Assembly (NCBI GenBank): GCA_036821645.1
Contig: DAISJD010000003.1
Span: 1 to 64,000 of the forward strand
DNA length: 64,000 bases
Reading direction: 5' to 3'
From: DAISJD01 sp036821645
GTDB lineage: Bacteria > Pseudomonadota > Alphaproteobacteria > ATCC43930 > CGMCC-115725
Part shown: positions 25,502 through 34,480 of the stretch, piece after piece
Position numbering within the stretch: the stretch's first letter is position 1
How the letters are laid out: each line of letters starts with the position of its first letter
Notes under the pieces: generated by a model
Seen by the model: the letters and a program-made list of their open reading frames with translations, nothing else
Told to the model about the DNA's origin: nothing
Databases searched by the model: none
Position numbers and translations under genes: made by a program

Positions 25502-26599
25502 TCAGCGTTTTTTTCCTCGATTGACGTATACTTCCAGCCAACGGCTATAGCGTGACATTGTATAACAACCAACAAAGTAAATCGCACCGACAAACAAGTA
25601 AGCCTCTGCACTGAGACCACGCCAATTTGGATCGATCAGGGCATTCTTTGAAGTTTCAAGCAAATCAAAAAGGCTAATAATAGATACAAGGGATGTATTC
25701 TTAAATGTACCGATCAGATTACTGACCAAAGGCGGAATAACAATGGTCAATGCTTGTGGAAGAATAATAAGTCGCATTTTTTGCCAATAACCAAGACCTA
25801 AGGCGTCTGCCGCCTCGTATTGACCTTTGCTGATGGCCTGCAAACCGCCACGGATATCTTCGGCCTGATAAGCCGCCAAGAATAGCGTGATGCCGATGAG
25901 AGCGCGCAACTGTTTATCGACCGTCATCCCGGACGGCAAAAACAGCGGCAACATCAAGGACGCCATAAATAAAACGGTGATCAAGGGCACACCGCGCATG
26001 ACCTCGATCACAAAGGTCGAAACGGCCTTAATCAAAGGTAAATTGGAACGGCGCCCCAAGGCCAACATGATCGCTAGGGGAAAGGCCGCGATCATACTGA
26101 AAAGAGAAAGAATGACCGTAAGCGGTAACCCACTCCAGAGATCCGTACTAACGTAAGGCAAGCCGAACACGCCACCAAACATCAAAATACCGGACAGGAT
26201 TATGGATACGGCCCAGGCATACAGCAATTCGCGCCGCCAAAGCGAGGGGGAGAAGGACGCACCGGTCATCGCCAGCAAAATCAAGGTGACAAGGGCCTCG
26301 CGCCACTGCTCGTCATAGGTATAACGGCCGAATAAAATGAAGCGCCATTTCTCACCGATGAATGCCCAGCACGCCCCGGTTCCCGCACTGCGACAAGCGC
26401 GCATGTTCTGGGCTGACCAGACCGCATCGAAGATCGCCCAATTCATGATCGGGGGTATTATCAAATACAGGATATAAAGAGCAATTAACGAAACGATCGT
26501 ATTAGAAACAGAATTGAAAAGGTTGGTGCGGATTTTATCAACCACACGAAAAAGGAAATTACCGACAACATTCTTTGTTTCAATATTTAAATCGGTCAT
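25502..26599 (-). CDS. aapM: General L-amino acid ABC transporter permease AapM
   Basis: This is a 365-aa integral membrane permease of the HisM/AapM family. A long N-terminal extension with membrane segments and the soluble segment containing CRSAGTGACWAFIGEKW is typical of AapM. The EAA-loop region reads EAADALGLGYWQKMRLIILPQALTIVIPPL. It starts 2 bp after the aapQ stop with AAGGGG inside the aapQ end as ribosome site. Confidence 0.95.
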   Translation of the reverse strand: MTDLNIETKNVVGNFLFRVVDKIRTNLFNSVSNTIVSLIALYILYLIIPPIMNWAIFDAVWSAQNMRACRSAGTGACWAFIGEKWRFILFGRYTYDEQWREALVTLILLAMTGASFSPSLWRRELLYAWAVSIILSGILMFGGVFGLPYVSTDLWSGLPLTVILSLFSMIAAFPLAIMLALGRRSNLPLIKAVSTFVIEVMRGVPLITVLFMASLMLPLFLPSGMTVDKQLRALIGITLFLAAYQAEDIRGGLQAISKGQYEAADALGLGYWQKMRLIILPQALTIVIPPLVSNLIGTFKNTSLVSIISLFDLLETSKNALIDPNWRGLSAEAYLFVGAIYFVGCYTMSRYSRWLEVYVNRGKKR

Positions 26600-26601
26600 A
26601 T

Positions 26602-27798
26602 TTAGCGCCCCTTCAATGCAATGCTTGCATTATATATGTTCATAAAAAAGGATATGACCAAACTAATCGTCAGATAAGTCCCCATAATGATCGACATACC
26701 TTCGATTGCTTGTCCAGTTTGATTCATCTGCGTGTTCGTCACAAAAACCAAATCTGGATAGCCAATTGCAACAGCAAGCGTCGAATTCTTGGTCAAATTT
26801 AAAAATTGGCTCGTCATCGGCGGAATGACGACCCGAACAGCCTGAGGCAACACTATGAGACGTAAAATCTGTCCTTTATTCAAACCCAATGCACTTGCCG
26901 CTTCTGTTTGTCCATGGCTCACGGCCAAAATACCAGACCGAACAATCTCGGCTATGTAAGCCGAAGTATAAATAACCAAACCAAACAACAAGGCAGTGTG
27001 TTCAGGTAATAAAGTGATCCCACCTTCAAAATTTAATCCTTTGAAAACAGGAAACTCGACCGAAAGTGGGGACCCCAAAGCAAGAAAAACAATTGCCGGG
27101 ATCAGAACAATAATACAAAAATTAACATAGAAAGTTGGAAAATTCTTTCCCGTTAGATCTTGTCTCTCCCGCGCCCAAAGCGTAATGGCACAAGCAAGGG
27201 CAATAGATAAAAGCAGTGACGCAAGAATATAAAGGTGCAATCGATCGGCCAGGGGTACGGGAACCATCAGGCCCTTCACCGACAGAAAAACGCCAGGAAG
27301 AAAGTTCCACGCATCCCGTGCAAACGGGGTCGAAAAATTAAGAAAGGTATAGATAAACAGCAATTGCAACAGAAGCGGCACATTTCTAATCAATTCGACA
27401 AAAAAAAGCGAAAGCCTTGAAATCAAGAAATTACTCGAAAGACGGGCAATACCAATCAGGGTGCCCAAGATTGTCGATAGAATTATCCCGGCAAACGAAA
27501 CAGAAAGCGTGTTAAGCAACCCGACGACAAAGGCGCGACCATACGTATCCGAAGGTGAGTAAGGTATCATCGATTCACTGATCTGAAAACCGGCTTCCTG
27601 GGTAATAAACCCATAGCCAGTCGCAATAGATTGTCGCTGCAAATTGATAATTGCATTGTTTGCCAAATAGTAAATTGATAACAAAAGAGCAGCAATGACA
27701 AAAAATTGCCAGAAAATTGCTCTAACCTGAGGATCATTTAACCAAACAGATAGAATATTAGTGTCCTGCGCCGTTTTTAGAGAGGCTTTCTTACTCAT
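26602..27798 (-). CDS. aapQ: General L-amino acid ABC transporter permease AapQ
   Basis: This is a 398-aa permease with about eight membrane segments. It has the conserved FVELIRNVPLLLQL segment and the EAA loop EAASALGLNKGQILRLIVLPQAVR, followed by VIPPMTSQFLNLTKNSTLAVAIGYPDL, as in AapQ/YhdX. It pairs with AapM to form the membrane channel. Its codon use is more AT-rich than that of the liv genes. Confidence 0.95.
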   Translation of the reverse strand: MSKKASLKTAQDTNILSVWLNDPQVRAIFWQFFVIAALLLSIYYLANNAIINLQRQSIATGYGFITQEAGFQISESMIPYSPSDTYGRAFVVGLLNTLSVSFAGIILSTILGTLIGIARLSSNFLISRLSLFFVELIRNVPLLLQLLFIYTFLNFSTPFARDAWNFLPGVFLSVKGLMVPVPLADRLHLYILASLLLSIALACAITLWARERQDLTGKNFPTFYVNFCIIVLIPAIVFLALGSPLSVEFPVFKGLNFEGGITLLPEHTALLFGLVIYTSAYIAEIVRSGILAVSHGQTEAASALGLNKGQILRLIVLPQAVRVVIPPMTSQFLNLTKNSTLAVAIGYPDLVFVTNTQMNQTGQAIEGMSIIMGTYLTISLVISFFMNIYNASIALKGR

Positions 27799-27840
27799 GC
27801 GCTAATCACCTTATCACAACACACACTAATTGCTTAAAAA

Positions 27841-27882
27841 TATGCTTGACCCAACCGCAAACACGCAACAGGGTCAAGCATA
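27841..27882 (-). other. Intercistronic hairpin between aapJ and aapQ
   Basis: TATGCTTGACCC pairs with GGGTCAAGCATA, a perfect 12-bp stem with an 18-nt loop, inside the 123-bp aapJ-aapQ gap. Such hairpins after binding-protein genes commonly stabilise or partly terminate the message, so that binding protein exceeds permease. Confidence 0.65.
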
Positions 27883-27921
27883 GTCCCAACGCTAATTAAT
27901 ACTCACTTTTTTAGCGCGCAA

Positions 27922-28947
27922 TCAACGCAGCGGCGGTGCGTACATCAATCCGCCGGCATTCCAAAGCGCATTGACGCCACGCTCAATTTTCAACGGGCTG
28001 CCCTTACCGACATTCCGTTCGAAAACTTCGCCGTAATTGCCGACGGCCTTAATGGCATTATAGGCCCATTTTTCATCCAAACCCAAAGCCTTGCCATTTT
28101 GTGGAATGACGCCCAAGAGACGCTTGACGTTCGGATCATCAGACTTCAGCTGATCATCGACATTGCGCTGCGTAATACCCTTTTCCTCAGCCTCGATCAG
28201 GGCATAAACGGTCCAACGCAGAATATTGAAGAATTGATCGTCACCTTGGCGAACCGCCGGTGCCAAAGGTTCCTTCGAGATCAGTTCGGGCAGAATCACA
28301 TAATCGTCGGGATTAGGTGCCTTGGCAATGCGCGTGCCAGCAAGACCAGAGGCATCCGTCGTATAAACATCACAGCGCCCAGAGAAGAAAGCGTTCTCAA
28401 CCTCATCCAGTTTCTCGATCACAACAGGCTTCAAATCCATCTTATTCGTGCGGAAATAATCAGCCAAATTGAGTTCGGTCGTGGTTCCAGGTTGTACGCA
28501 GACAGTGGCACCGGACAATTGCTTAGCACTCTTGATGCCAAGTTTTTTTGACACCATAAACCCCTGACCGTCGTAAAAAACGCTGGGGGCGAACAAAAGG
28601 CCAAGCGATCCTTCACGCGTCAAGGTCCAGGTAGAATTACGAGACAGGATGTCAATTTCGCCCGATTGAAGAGCGGTAAACCGTTGTGGGGCCGATAAAG
28701 GCACATACTTCACCTTGTCGGGCGTGCCGAAAATCGCAGCAGAAACGGCACGACAGACATCGACATCCAGGCCTTTATAGACACCTTGGCTATCAGGAAT
28801 GCTGAAACCGGCGGTGCCGCCTTGGTTAACACCACAGGTGATTTGGCCCTTGGCCTTCACATTATCGAGTGTCGGACCGGCATAGGCCGAACCACAGACA
28901 GAATAAAGTGCCGCAAAGGAAACTGACACCGTCAAAATTCGCTTCAT
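27922..28947 (-). CDS. aapJ: General L-amino acid ABC transporter substrate-binding protein AapJ
   Basis: This is a 341-aa periplasmic binding protein, the first gene of the operon. A signal peptide (about 23 residues, ending AYA) precedes GPTLDNVKAKGQITCGVNQG. The family-3 solute-binding signature is recognisable in GFSIPDSQGVYKGLDVDVCRA. AapJ-type proteins bind a broad range of L-amino acids. GGGG lies about 8 bases before the ATG. Upstream is a long, extremely AT-rich region. Confidence 0.95.
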   Translation of the reverse strand: MKRILTVSVSFAALYSVCGSAYAGPTLDNVKAKGQITCGVNQGGTAGFSIPDSQGVYKGLDVDVCRAVSAAIFGTPDKVKYVPLSAPQRFTALQSGEIDILSRNSTWTLTREGSLGLLFAPSVFYDGQGFMVSKKLGIKSAKQLSGATVCVQPGTTTELNLADYFRTNKMDLKPVVIEKLDEVENAFFSGRCDVYTTDASGLAGTRIAKAPNPDDYVILPELISKEPLAPAVRQGDDQFFNILRWTVYALIEAEEKGITQRNVDDQLKSDDPNVKRLLGVIPQNGKALGLDEKWAYNAIKAVGNYGEVFERNVGKGSPLKIERGVNALWNAGGLMYAPPLR

Positions 28948-29563
28948 TGAGCAACCCCTGTTATCATTTAGCAGAAAATCATGTCACAATACCCGCAACA
29001 CGCCCCCGCCATTGTGTTAAAGAGGATGGCATCAATAGGCCAAAAAAGCAAGACTCATACAGCAAAACCAATGATAACCTTTCAACTATTTCAACAAAAA
29101 AATTTTGTAAAGCGTATCGGGGAAAATTTCAAAAAAAACAAAAAAATTTACTTTTTAAAAAAATTATCTTTTTTTATTATTGATTTTTTTGTTTTTTTTA
29201 CTTAAGTAATCCCGCATTTTGCAAAGAAAAATTGAATTAAAAATAATTTTTTTAAATTTTTTTCTTTAAAAATTTGGAAAATATTACAATCTTTTGTTTT
29301 TAAAAAAATCCTTCCCTTTGGCTTAATGAAAAATTAAAGCTTGCATTACACGCGAAACTTGAACATAAAGGAATCGATCATAATAATTTTTTATGAAGTT
29401 TGCTCCGATCCGTTCTTCTGACAGGTGGAGCATCCGTCAGAAGAAAACCTAGTCGCCGTCGGTAAGTTGGGTGTCGCTCTTTTTTGTGATAAATTCCCTG
29501 TAGCCAACAACTGCCTATCTATGCTTCACTCATAGATAGCATAAAGTAGAATGAGGTAACGTC
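28948..29563. other. Very AT-rich intergenic region with A/T tracts
   Basis: These 616 bp separate divergent aapJ and the XRE regulator. From about 29080 to 29340 the sequence is almost only A and T, with many A and T runs of 5-9 bases, in sharp contrast with surrounding genes. It would be intrinsically curved and a good target for nucleoid proteins. CTTCTGAC/GTCAGAAG arms at 29415-29422 and 29436-29443 form a hairpin. I see no consensus DnaA box cluster and no credible gene. Confidence 0.6.
29515..29539 (+). promoter_or_regulatory. Palindromic operator upstream of the XRE regulator
   Basis: CTATCTATG and CATAGATAG are perfect 9-bp inverted arms separated by 7 bp. They end 24 bp before the regulator's ATG. 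Placement and symmetry fit autoregulation by a dimeric helix-turn-helix protein. Confidence 0.6.
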
Positions 29564-30061
29564 ATGGCCCGTCCATCTAACGTGCAAAACATCATCGTTT
29601 CTCGTAATCAATCCCGCGGTCAGCTGAGCAATGAACAGTTAAAAGCCATCGACGTCGCCGTCGGTGCACAAGTTAGGCTTCGCCGAATCTTGTTGGGTTT
29701 ATCGCAGGAAGCTGTTTCGAAGGTCATCGGCCTGACATTTCAGCAATTGCAGAAATACGAGCATGGCACCAACCGGATCAGCGCATCGCGGCTTTATCAG
29801 TTATCGCTTATTCTGCATGTTCCTGTGTCTTACTTCTTTGAAACGGTCGACATCGAAGGCGGTGCCGAGGCCGCTCAGGAAATATTTGAAACGGCTTCCG
29901 GCACCATTGGTGATATCGACGGCGTGCCGAGCGATCTCATGAAAAAGCGTAAAACCGTCGAATTGGTTCGCGCGTTTTATGCGATCGAAGACGATCGTCA
30001 ACGCAATGCCGCTCTTAATCTTCTGAAGACATTGTCAAAAAGCAACACCGTATTAAAGTAG
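29564..30061 (+). CDS. XRE-family transcriptional regulator
   Basis: This is a 165-aa protein with a Cro/CI-type helix-turn-helix at about residues 35-90 (VRLRRILLGLSQEAVSKVIG, then FQQLQKYEHGTNRISASRLYQLS). It is followed by a C-terminal helical region ending in a segment rich in basic residues (KKRKTVELVRAFYAIEDD). This architecture is common among alphaproteobacterial single-domain XRE regulators. TGAGGT precedes the ATG. A strong terminator follows it, so it is probably monocistronic. Targets are unknown, but the next operon is a candidate. Confidence 0.9.
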   Translation: MARPSNVQNIIVSRNQSRGQLSNEQLKAIDVAVGAQVRLRRILLGLSQEAVSKVIGLTFQQLQKYEHGTNRISASRLYQLSLILHVPVSYFFETVDIEGGAEAAQEIFETASGTIGDIDGVPSDLMKKRKTVELVRAFYAIEDDRQRNAALNLLKTLSKSNTVLK

Positions 30062-30083
30062 AAAATACTCAAATCTTATTCTT

Positions 30084-30125
30084 AAAAAAAATGCCATGAG
30101 GTTATGATTCTCATGGCATTTTTTT
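30084..30125 (+). terminator. Intrinsic terminator after the XRE gene
   Basis: ATGCCATGAG pairs perfectly with CTCATGGCAT around a 9-nt loop, preceded by seven A's and followed by six T's. It can act in both directions. Confidence 0.9.
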
Positions 30126-30254
30126 ATATAACCTCTTCATTTTTTACCTATCACCCAATCATAATTTTTCAACACTGTATCTTGCTCTCTGATGATTGCC
30201 CTGGTAAGGAGGATTGTCTAGCAAGCCATAAACACCCCATGAAACGGCTCTGTC

Positions 30255-31091
30255 ATGTTGGTTTTTAATTTTTTGAAACGATTGATTGTTTCGTTTTTTT
30301 TATGCTTCTTTTTTTGGGGGCAATCCTTGATGGCCGCCGATCAGGCCGCAGACATGCAACCAAAACACCCAATCACAATCAGCGTCATTGGCGATTCGTT
30401 GGCTGATGGTATCTGGGGGGGGCTTTTTCGACAACTCCAACCAAAAAAACAGCGCGATTTTATCTTACAACGACATACCCGAAATGGAACGGGCCTTGTG
30501 CGACCCGATATTTATGATTGGCAACAAGGTGTCACTGAAATTGTCAATGCCGAACATCCTGACGTCATCATCATTTGTCTTGGCCTGAATGATCGCCAGG
30601 ACGCTATCGTCGATGGAAAGAGGAAAGCAACTTTCAAAAGCACCGTCTGGAAAAGCGATTATGAGAACGCTGTTGAAAAACTGATTCAATCGGCAGGCAA
30701 GGGTGCCGCGTCAATTTATTGGGTTGGACTTCCCAGTATGCGTGATCAAACGATTGCTGACGATGCAGATTATTTAAATGCCATATTCGAATCCGAATCG
30801 AAAAAACTGAACATATCTTACGTGTCATGGCATGATATGAGCGTCGATGAAACGGGAAAATTTGCATCGCATTTGAAAGCCAACGATGGAAAAATTAAAC
30901 TCGTAAGAGCAGATGATGGCATGCATTTTACATCTATCGGTTATGAAGTAATAGCAAAAAACATTCTTGAAATCTTCAATGCTGCCATTATAAACGGATC
31001 AATTAAGAACATACTTGATAATAATGAACCACATAATGAGAATGAAAACCATCAAGTATCTTCAAAAAAATGGACTTACTCCATTGAGTAA
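30255..31091 (+). CDS. Secreted SGNH/GDSL hydrolase, DUF459-like
   Basis: This is a 278-aa protein with a signal peptide or anchor (to about residue 27, SLMA). The SGNH set is readable: GDSLADG with Ser48, GLND with Asn112, and DDGMH with Asp221 and His224. Such proteins next to an MBOAT protein transfer or remove O-acetyl groups on polysaccharides or peptidoglycan in the periplasm. A strong AAGGAGG at 30206 is too far upstream for this start, and a 9-codon out-of-frame ORF (30239-30268) overlaps the start. AT-rich. First gene of the acylation operon. Confidence 0.8.
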   Translation: MLVFNFLKRLIVSFFLCFFFWGQSLMAADQAADMQPKHPITISVIGDSLADGIWGGLFRQLQPKKQRDFILQRHTRNGTGLVRPDIYDWQQGVTEIVNAEHPDVIIICLGLNDRQDAIVDGKRKATFKSTVWKSDYENAVEKLIQSAGKGAASIYWVGLPSMRDQTIADDADYLNAIFESESKKLNISYVSWHDMSVDETGKFASHLKANDGKIKLVRADDGMHFTSIGYEVIAKNILEIFNAAIINGSIKNILDNNEPHNENENHQVSSKKWTYSIE

Positions 31092-32517
31092 TTTTTCTTT
31101 AAATTCAATATTTATTATTCTGTCATTTTTATTGATCAGTGGGTGTAAACCTGATGACAGATCAAAGGATTCAGGCGTCGTTCCAATACCAAAAAATTCT
31201 GTTTCATCTATACAAGATACGGCAATTGTTCAAAAAAATGATAACACTGTCCCGTCACCCGTTTCTATAACCGAACTTAGCGGACCGATCGGGCATTTGG
31301 CACCCAGTGCACCAGTAAAACTGTCAAAAAGATCAAGCAATCCATTAGATAATTTTTTTCACGCCCTGAATGACCTGGAAACAGGGCGTCGGGCAAGAGC
31401 GGTACGGATTCTTCAACTTGGTGACAGTCATACCGCCGGCGATCGTTTCAGCGGTCGCTTACGCAGTCGGTTTCAAGAGCGTTTTGGCGATGGAGGACGT
31501 GGGCTATTGCCGGTTGGCGTTCCCTATATTGGATATAGACCGGCCCCCTATGCTGCTGCAATGTCTTCCGGTTGGCGGGTCTATAATAGTTTCAATGCAC
31601 AAAATTTAGGTGCCTATGGCGTTACTGGTTTTCGGTTACAAACGGCACAGAATGAACAAAACCTATCGTTAACTGCACAAGAAATGCAGTTTTTTGATCG
31701 TGCCGAACTTGAAATCCTTCAACAGCCCAATGGTGGTTTATTGCAAGTCACCGTCGATGGCGAAAAAATCCAAGAAATAGAGACGGCTGGACCAAATTTT
31801 CGTGCAGAGAGAATTTCGCTCAATATCAAGAAAAAATCGCATAAAATTGAAATTATTACCAAAAACAATCGACCAGTTGATTTAATTTCCTTAAATATTG
31901 AAAAATCAAACCCAGGTATTTTATTAGATAGTGTAGGAATTAGCGGTGCCACACAAAGCGTTATCGAACGGTGGGATGCCTCTATTGTTGATTGGGAACT
32001 AAAAAACACCGCTCCCGATCTTATCATTTTTGCCTATGGCACTAACGAGGGCTTTGCCCCAGACGTAAAACCCGATTCGTATGAAGTTTCTTTTGCCGCC
32101 GTCATAGATCGATTGAAACAAAGTGCGCCCATGGCATCTATTCTCATTGTCGGTCCGCCAGATGGGGAAAAACAGCCGCAAGGCTGCGGCCCATCTCCCC
32201 TCTGCATAGGAGAAGAAGTCGCCCGCACCAATCATCGCGGCGGCGGTCGATGCGCTTGGATTCCACCATCGGGCCTTGCGCTTATTCGCCAAGCGCAAAA
32301 ACATCTTGCCATCCAAAATAACTACGGGTTCTGGGACTGGTCCCGCGTTATGGGAGGATCTTGCGGTACCCATCGTTGGGCCCAAATGATGCCGCCTTTG
32401 GCGCGTCCTGATCATATTCATTTCACGGCCGATGGTTATCTCATTGCCGGTGATGCACTTTTTGATGATCTCATGGGCCAATATAAAATTTATAAACAGA
32501 ACCAACCTCACCCTTAA
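31024..32517 (+). CDS. SGNH-fold lipoprotein, polysaccharide O-acetyltransferase-like
   Basis: This protein of about 497 aa begins inside the preceding gene. A lipobox-like LLISGC lies after a hydrophobic run, so a lipid-anchored envelope protein is likely. The SGNH motifs are GDSHTAGD, YGTNEGF and a final DHIHFT. An all-beta insert lies between the first two. The family resembles AlgX/PatB-type acetyl transfer partners of MBOAT proteins. The start is uncertain: ATGs at 31024 and 31042, or a TTG at 31084 that overlaps the upstream stop and would give the most typical lipoprotein signal. Confidence 0.75.
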   Translation: MNHIMRMKTIKYLQKNGLTPLSNFSLNSIFIILSFLLISGCKPDDRSKDSGVVPIPKNSVSSIQDTAIVQKNDNTVPSPVSITELSGPIGHLAPSAPVKLSKRSSNPLDNFFHALNDLETGRRARAVRILQLGDSHTAGDRFSGRLRSRFQERFGDGGRGLLPVGVPYIGYRPAPYAAAMSSGWRVYNSFNAQNLGAYGVTGFRLQTAQNEQNLSLTAQEMQFFDRAELEILQQPNGGLLQVTVDGEKIQEIETAGPNFRAERISLNIKKKSHKIEIITKNNRPVDLISLNIEKSNPGILLDSVGISGATQSVIERWDASIVDWELKNTAPDLIIFAYGTNEGFAPDVKPDSYEVSFAAVIDRLKQSAPMASILIVGPPDGEKQPQGCGPSPLCIGEEVARTNHRGGGRCAWIPPSGLALIRQAQKHLAIQNNYGFWDWSRVMGGSCGTHRWAQMMPPLARPDHIHFTADGYLIAGDALFDDLMGQYKIYKQNQPHP

Positions 32518-32539
32518 TCCGATTGAATCAGGTTTTGAC

Positions 32540-33955
32540 ATGCAATTTCCAACCGCAATTTTTCTAATTTTTTTTCTTTTCAGTTTCTCCATCATTTGGC
32601 TAAGCAATCCATGGAATGAGCTGCGTAAGGCTATTCTTGTCGTCCTGAGCTTCGTATTTTATGCCTGGTGGAACATAAATTATATTTTCCTCCTTTCTTT
32701 TATTGCATTATTTAGCTATTTTGTTGGTAATTTGATTTTTTTAATAGAAAAAAAATTGTATAAAAAAATAATATTAATAGTATCCATCTCAATTAATATT
32801 TTATTATTAGGTTTTTTTAAATACCTTACTTTTTTTACCGAGTTAATTAATCAGGGCTTAGATTATTTATCCTACAAATCAACAATTCCTTATCTTGAGA
32901 TTACGCTTCCGGTCGGAATTTCATTTATGACATTTCACGGCATTTCATATGTTATGGATGTCTATAAAAATAAGATACAGGCAACAAAAAATCCAATTGA
33001 TCTATTATTGTATGTTGCCTTTTTTCCGCAACTTGTTGCAGGACCCATTGTCCGCGCATCAGTTTTCTTACCACAATTTAAAAAGTCCCCAGATCCAAAT
33101 CAGATCTATATCAATAAAGGTCTAATATTAATTATTTTAGGACTATTTAAAAAAGTCGTATTAGCCAGTGCTCTTGCCAATGATATTGTTGACCCTGTTT
33201 TTTTATCTCCAGAATCTTATCATGCTATTGATTTAATTCTGGCAATTTATGGTTATTCTGCTCAAATATACTGCGATTTTAGTGGTTACAGTGACATCGC
33301 CATAGGTCTTGCTCTCTTACTTGGTTATCATTTTCCAATTAATTTCAATCAACCCTATCGCGCCACCAGCCCATCGGATTTCTGGCAGCGCTGGCATATT
33401 TCTTTATCGTCATGGCTTAGAGATTATCTTTATATTTCTCTTGGTGGAAACAGGCAAGGATTATTGCGAACAAATTTAAATAAAATGATCACTATGTTTC
33501 TTGGAGGTCTTTGGCATGGCGCACGAGATACTTTTATCGTTTGGGGGATTATGCATGGCTTTCTTTTGATTGTGCAAGATTTTATCAAAAAAATAATTCC
33601 AAAAACACTTATTGATACAAAATTATTTCGTATTCTGGGAATTTTCTTGACATTCAATCTCGTATGTTTGGCTTGGGTTCCCTTCCGATGCGCCAGTTTT
33701 GCTGACATGCTTACATATTGGACCAGTCTTGCTAATTGGAATCAAGAAATTCAATATTCAACTCCTTTTATTTTCACCCTGCTTACAGTATCCTTTTCCT
33801 TTCACTATTTACCTTCAAGCCTTTTTGAGAAAAGTGTCCGCCTTTTGGATTGCATGCCGTTAATCCAGCGCGGTGTTCTTGCCGGCTTCCTCGTCATGAT
33901 CATAGATGCATTGGGTCCGACCGGCATTGCGCCCTTCATATATTTTCAATTCTAA
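32540..33955 (+). CDS. MBOAT O-acyltransferase (AlgI/PatA/DltB-like)
   Basis: This is a 471-aa polytopic membrane protein with about ten or eleven hydrophobic segments. It shows MBOAT landmarks: FPQLVAGPIVR, YCDFSGYSDIAIG, PYRATSPSDFWQRWHISLSSWLRDYLYISLGGNR, and the catalytic His in GGLWHGA (His326). AlgI-type enzymes pass acetyl groups from cytoplasm to periplasm, where SGNH partners put them on glycans. Its codon use is strongly A/T-biased, unlike the GC-rich dsbD gene downstream, which suggests transfer. Start 32540 has CAGG about 8 bases upstream. Confidence 0.93.
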   Translation: MQFPTAIFLIFFLFSFSIIWLSNPWNELRKAILVVLSFVFYAWWNINYIFLLSFIALFSYFVGNLIFLIEKKLYKKIILIVSISINILLLGFFKYLTFFTELINQGLDYLSYKSTIPYLEITLPVGISFMTFHGISYVMDVYKNKIQATKNPIDLLLYVAFFPQLVAGPIVRASVFLPQFKKSPDPNQIYINKGLILIILGLFKKVVLASALANDIVDPVFLSPESYHAIDLILAIYGYSAQIYCDFSGYSDIAIGLALLLGYHFPINFNQPYRATSPSDFWQRWHISLSSWLRDYLYISLGGNRQGLLRTNLNKMITMFLGGLWHGARDTFIVWGIMHGFLLIVQDFIKKIIPKTLIDTKLFRILGIFLTFNLVCLAWVPFRCASFADMLTYWTSLANWNQEIQYSTPFIFTLLTVSFSFHYLPSSLFEKSVRLLDCMPLIQRGVLAGFLVMIIDALGPTGIAPFIYFQF

Positions 33956-33968
33956 AGATCGTGCCGCC

Positions 33969-34220
33969 ATGACCAGAATAAAATACGATGCCATGCCCTT
34001 TAAAATTCTGAGAAGCTTGCTGATCGGCAGCTTCGTTCTCTCGGTCTTCACAGCAGATCAAATTGAGCTTTGGAGCCATGACCTTCCCGCCTCTGCAATC
34101 AGTGATCAACTCATCGATCTGGCTAAAACTTGGCGGGATGCAACCCATCGGCTTTATTTGGATCGACCTCATGCGACCCTTCGCAGCTGGATGCGCCATG
34201 CAGAGGGCAAAACCGAGTGA
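33969..34220 (+). CDS. Small membrane-anchored protein at the end of the MBOAT operon
   Basis: This is an 83-aa product starting 13 bp after the MBOAT stop. A basic N-terminus and hydrophobic segment (ILRSLLIGSFVLSVFTA) would anchor it, leaving a ~50-residue periplasmic helical part (ISDQLIDLAKTWRDATHRL, then DRPHATLRSWMRHAEGK). It resembles the anchored N-terminal stubs that precede SGNH domains in some MBOAT-linked proteins, so it may be an adaptor or a split-off domain. Family not recognised with certainty. Confidence 0.55.
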   Translation: MTRIKYDAMPFKILRSLLIGSFVLSVFTADQIELWSHDLPASAISDQLIDLAKTWRDATHRLYLDRPHATLRSWMRHAEGKTE

Positions 34221-34306
34221 CGGAAGACTATTCGCCGGAACTGCGACATCCTGAGTGTCCTTTGTTTTTTCAGTTTGTGCCAATCTGCCGCGTTTCTTCA
34301 CCGGCC

Positions 34307-34327
34307 AAAACCCGACGACGGGGTTTT
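34307..34327 (+). terminator. Terminator after the MBOAT operon
   Basis: AAAACCC pairs with GGGTTTT around a short loop, flanked by outer arms GTGCCA and TGGCAC that could extend the structure. The stem ends in TTTT. The remaining bases to 34480 contain the presumed dsbD promoter and no ORF. Confidence 0.6.
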
Positions 34328-34480
34328 AGACTGGCACCAATATCTGTTAGTATCGGTGGAAAGTGATCGGCACTTGGTCAACGATGGGATATAAGCTGTG
34401 GGCCGATGGGCCGCATGATCCGACGATCATTCTGTGATCTTTTTGGCTATGGCATCGGGTAAATTATTGAGGAAGAGATC

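Noticed and set aside
28869..29205. Two small plus-strand ORFs upstream of aapJ
   Set aside because: They lie in A/T-tract DNA, are Lys/Phe-rich by composition only, overlap aapJ or each other and lack convincing ribosome sites.
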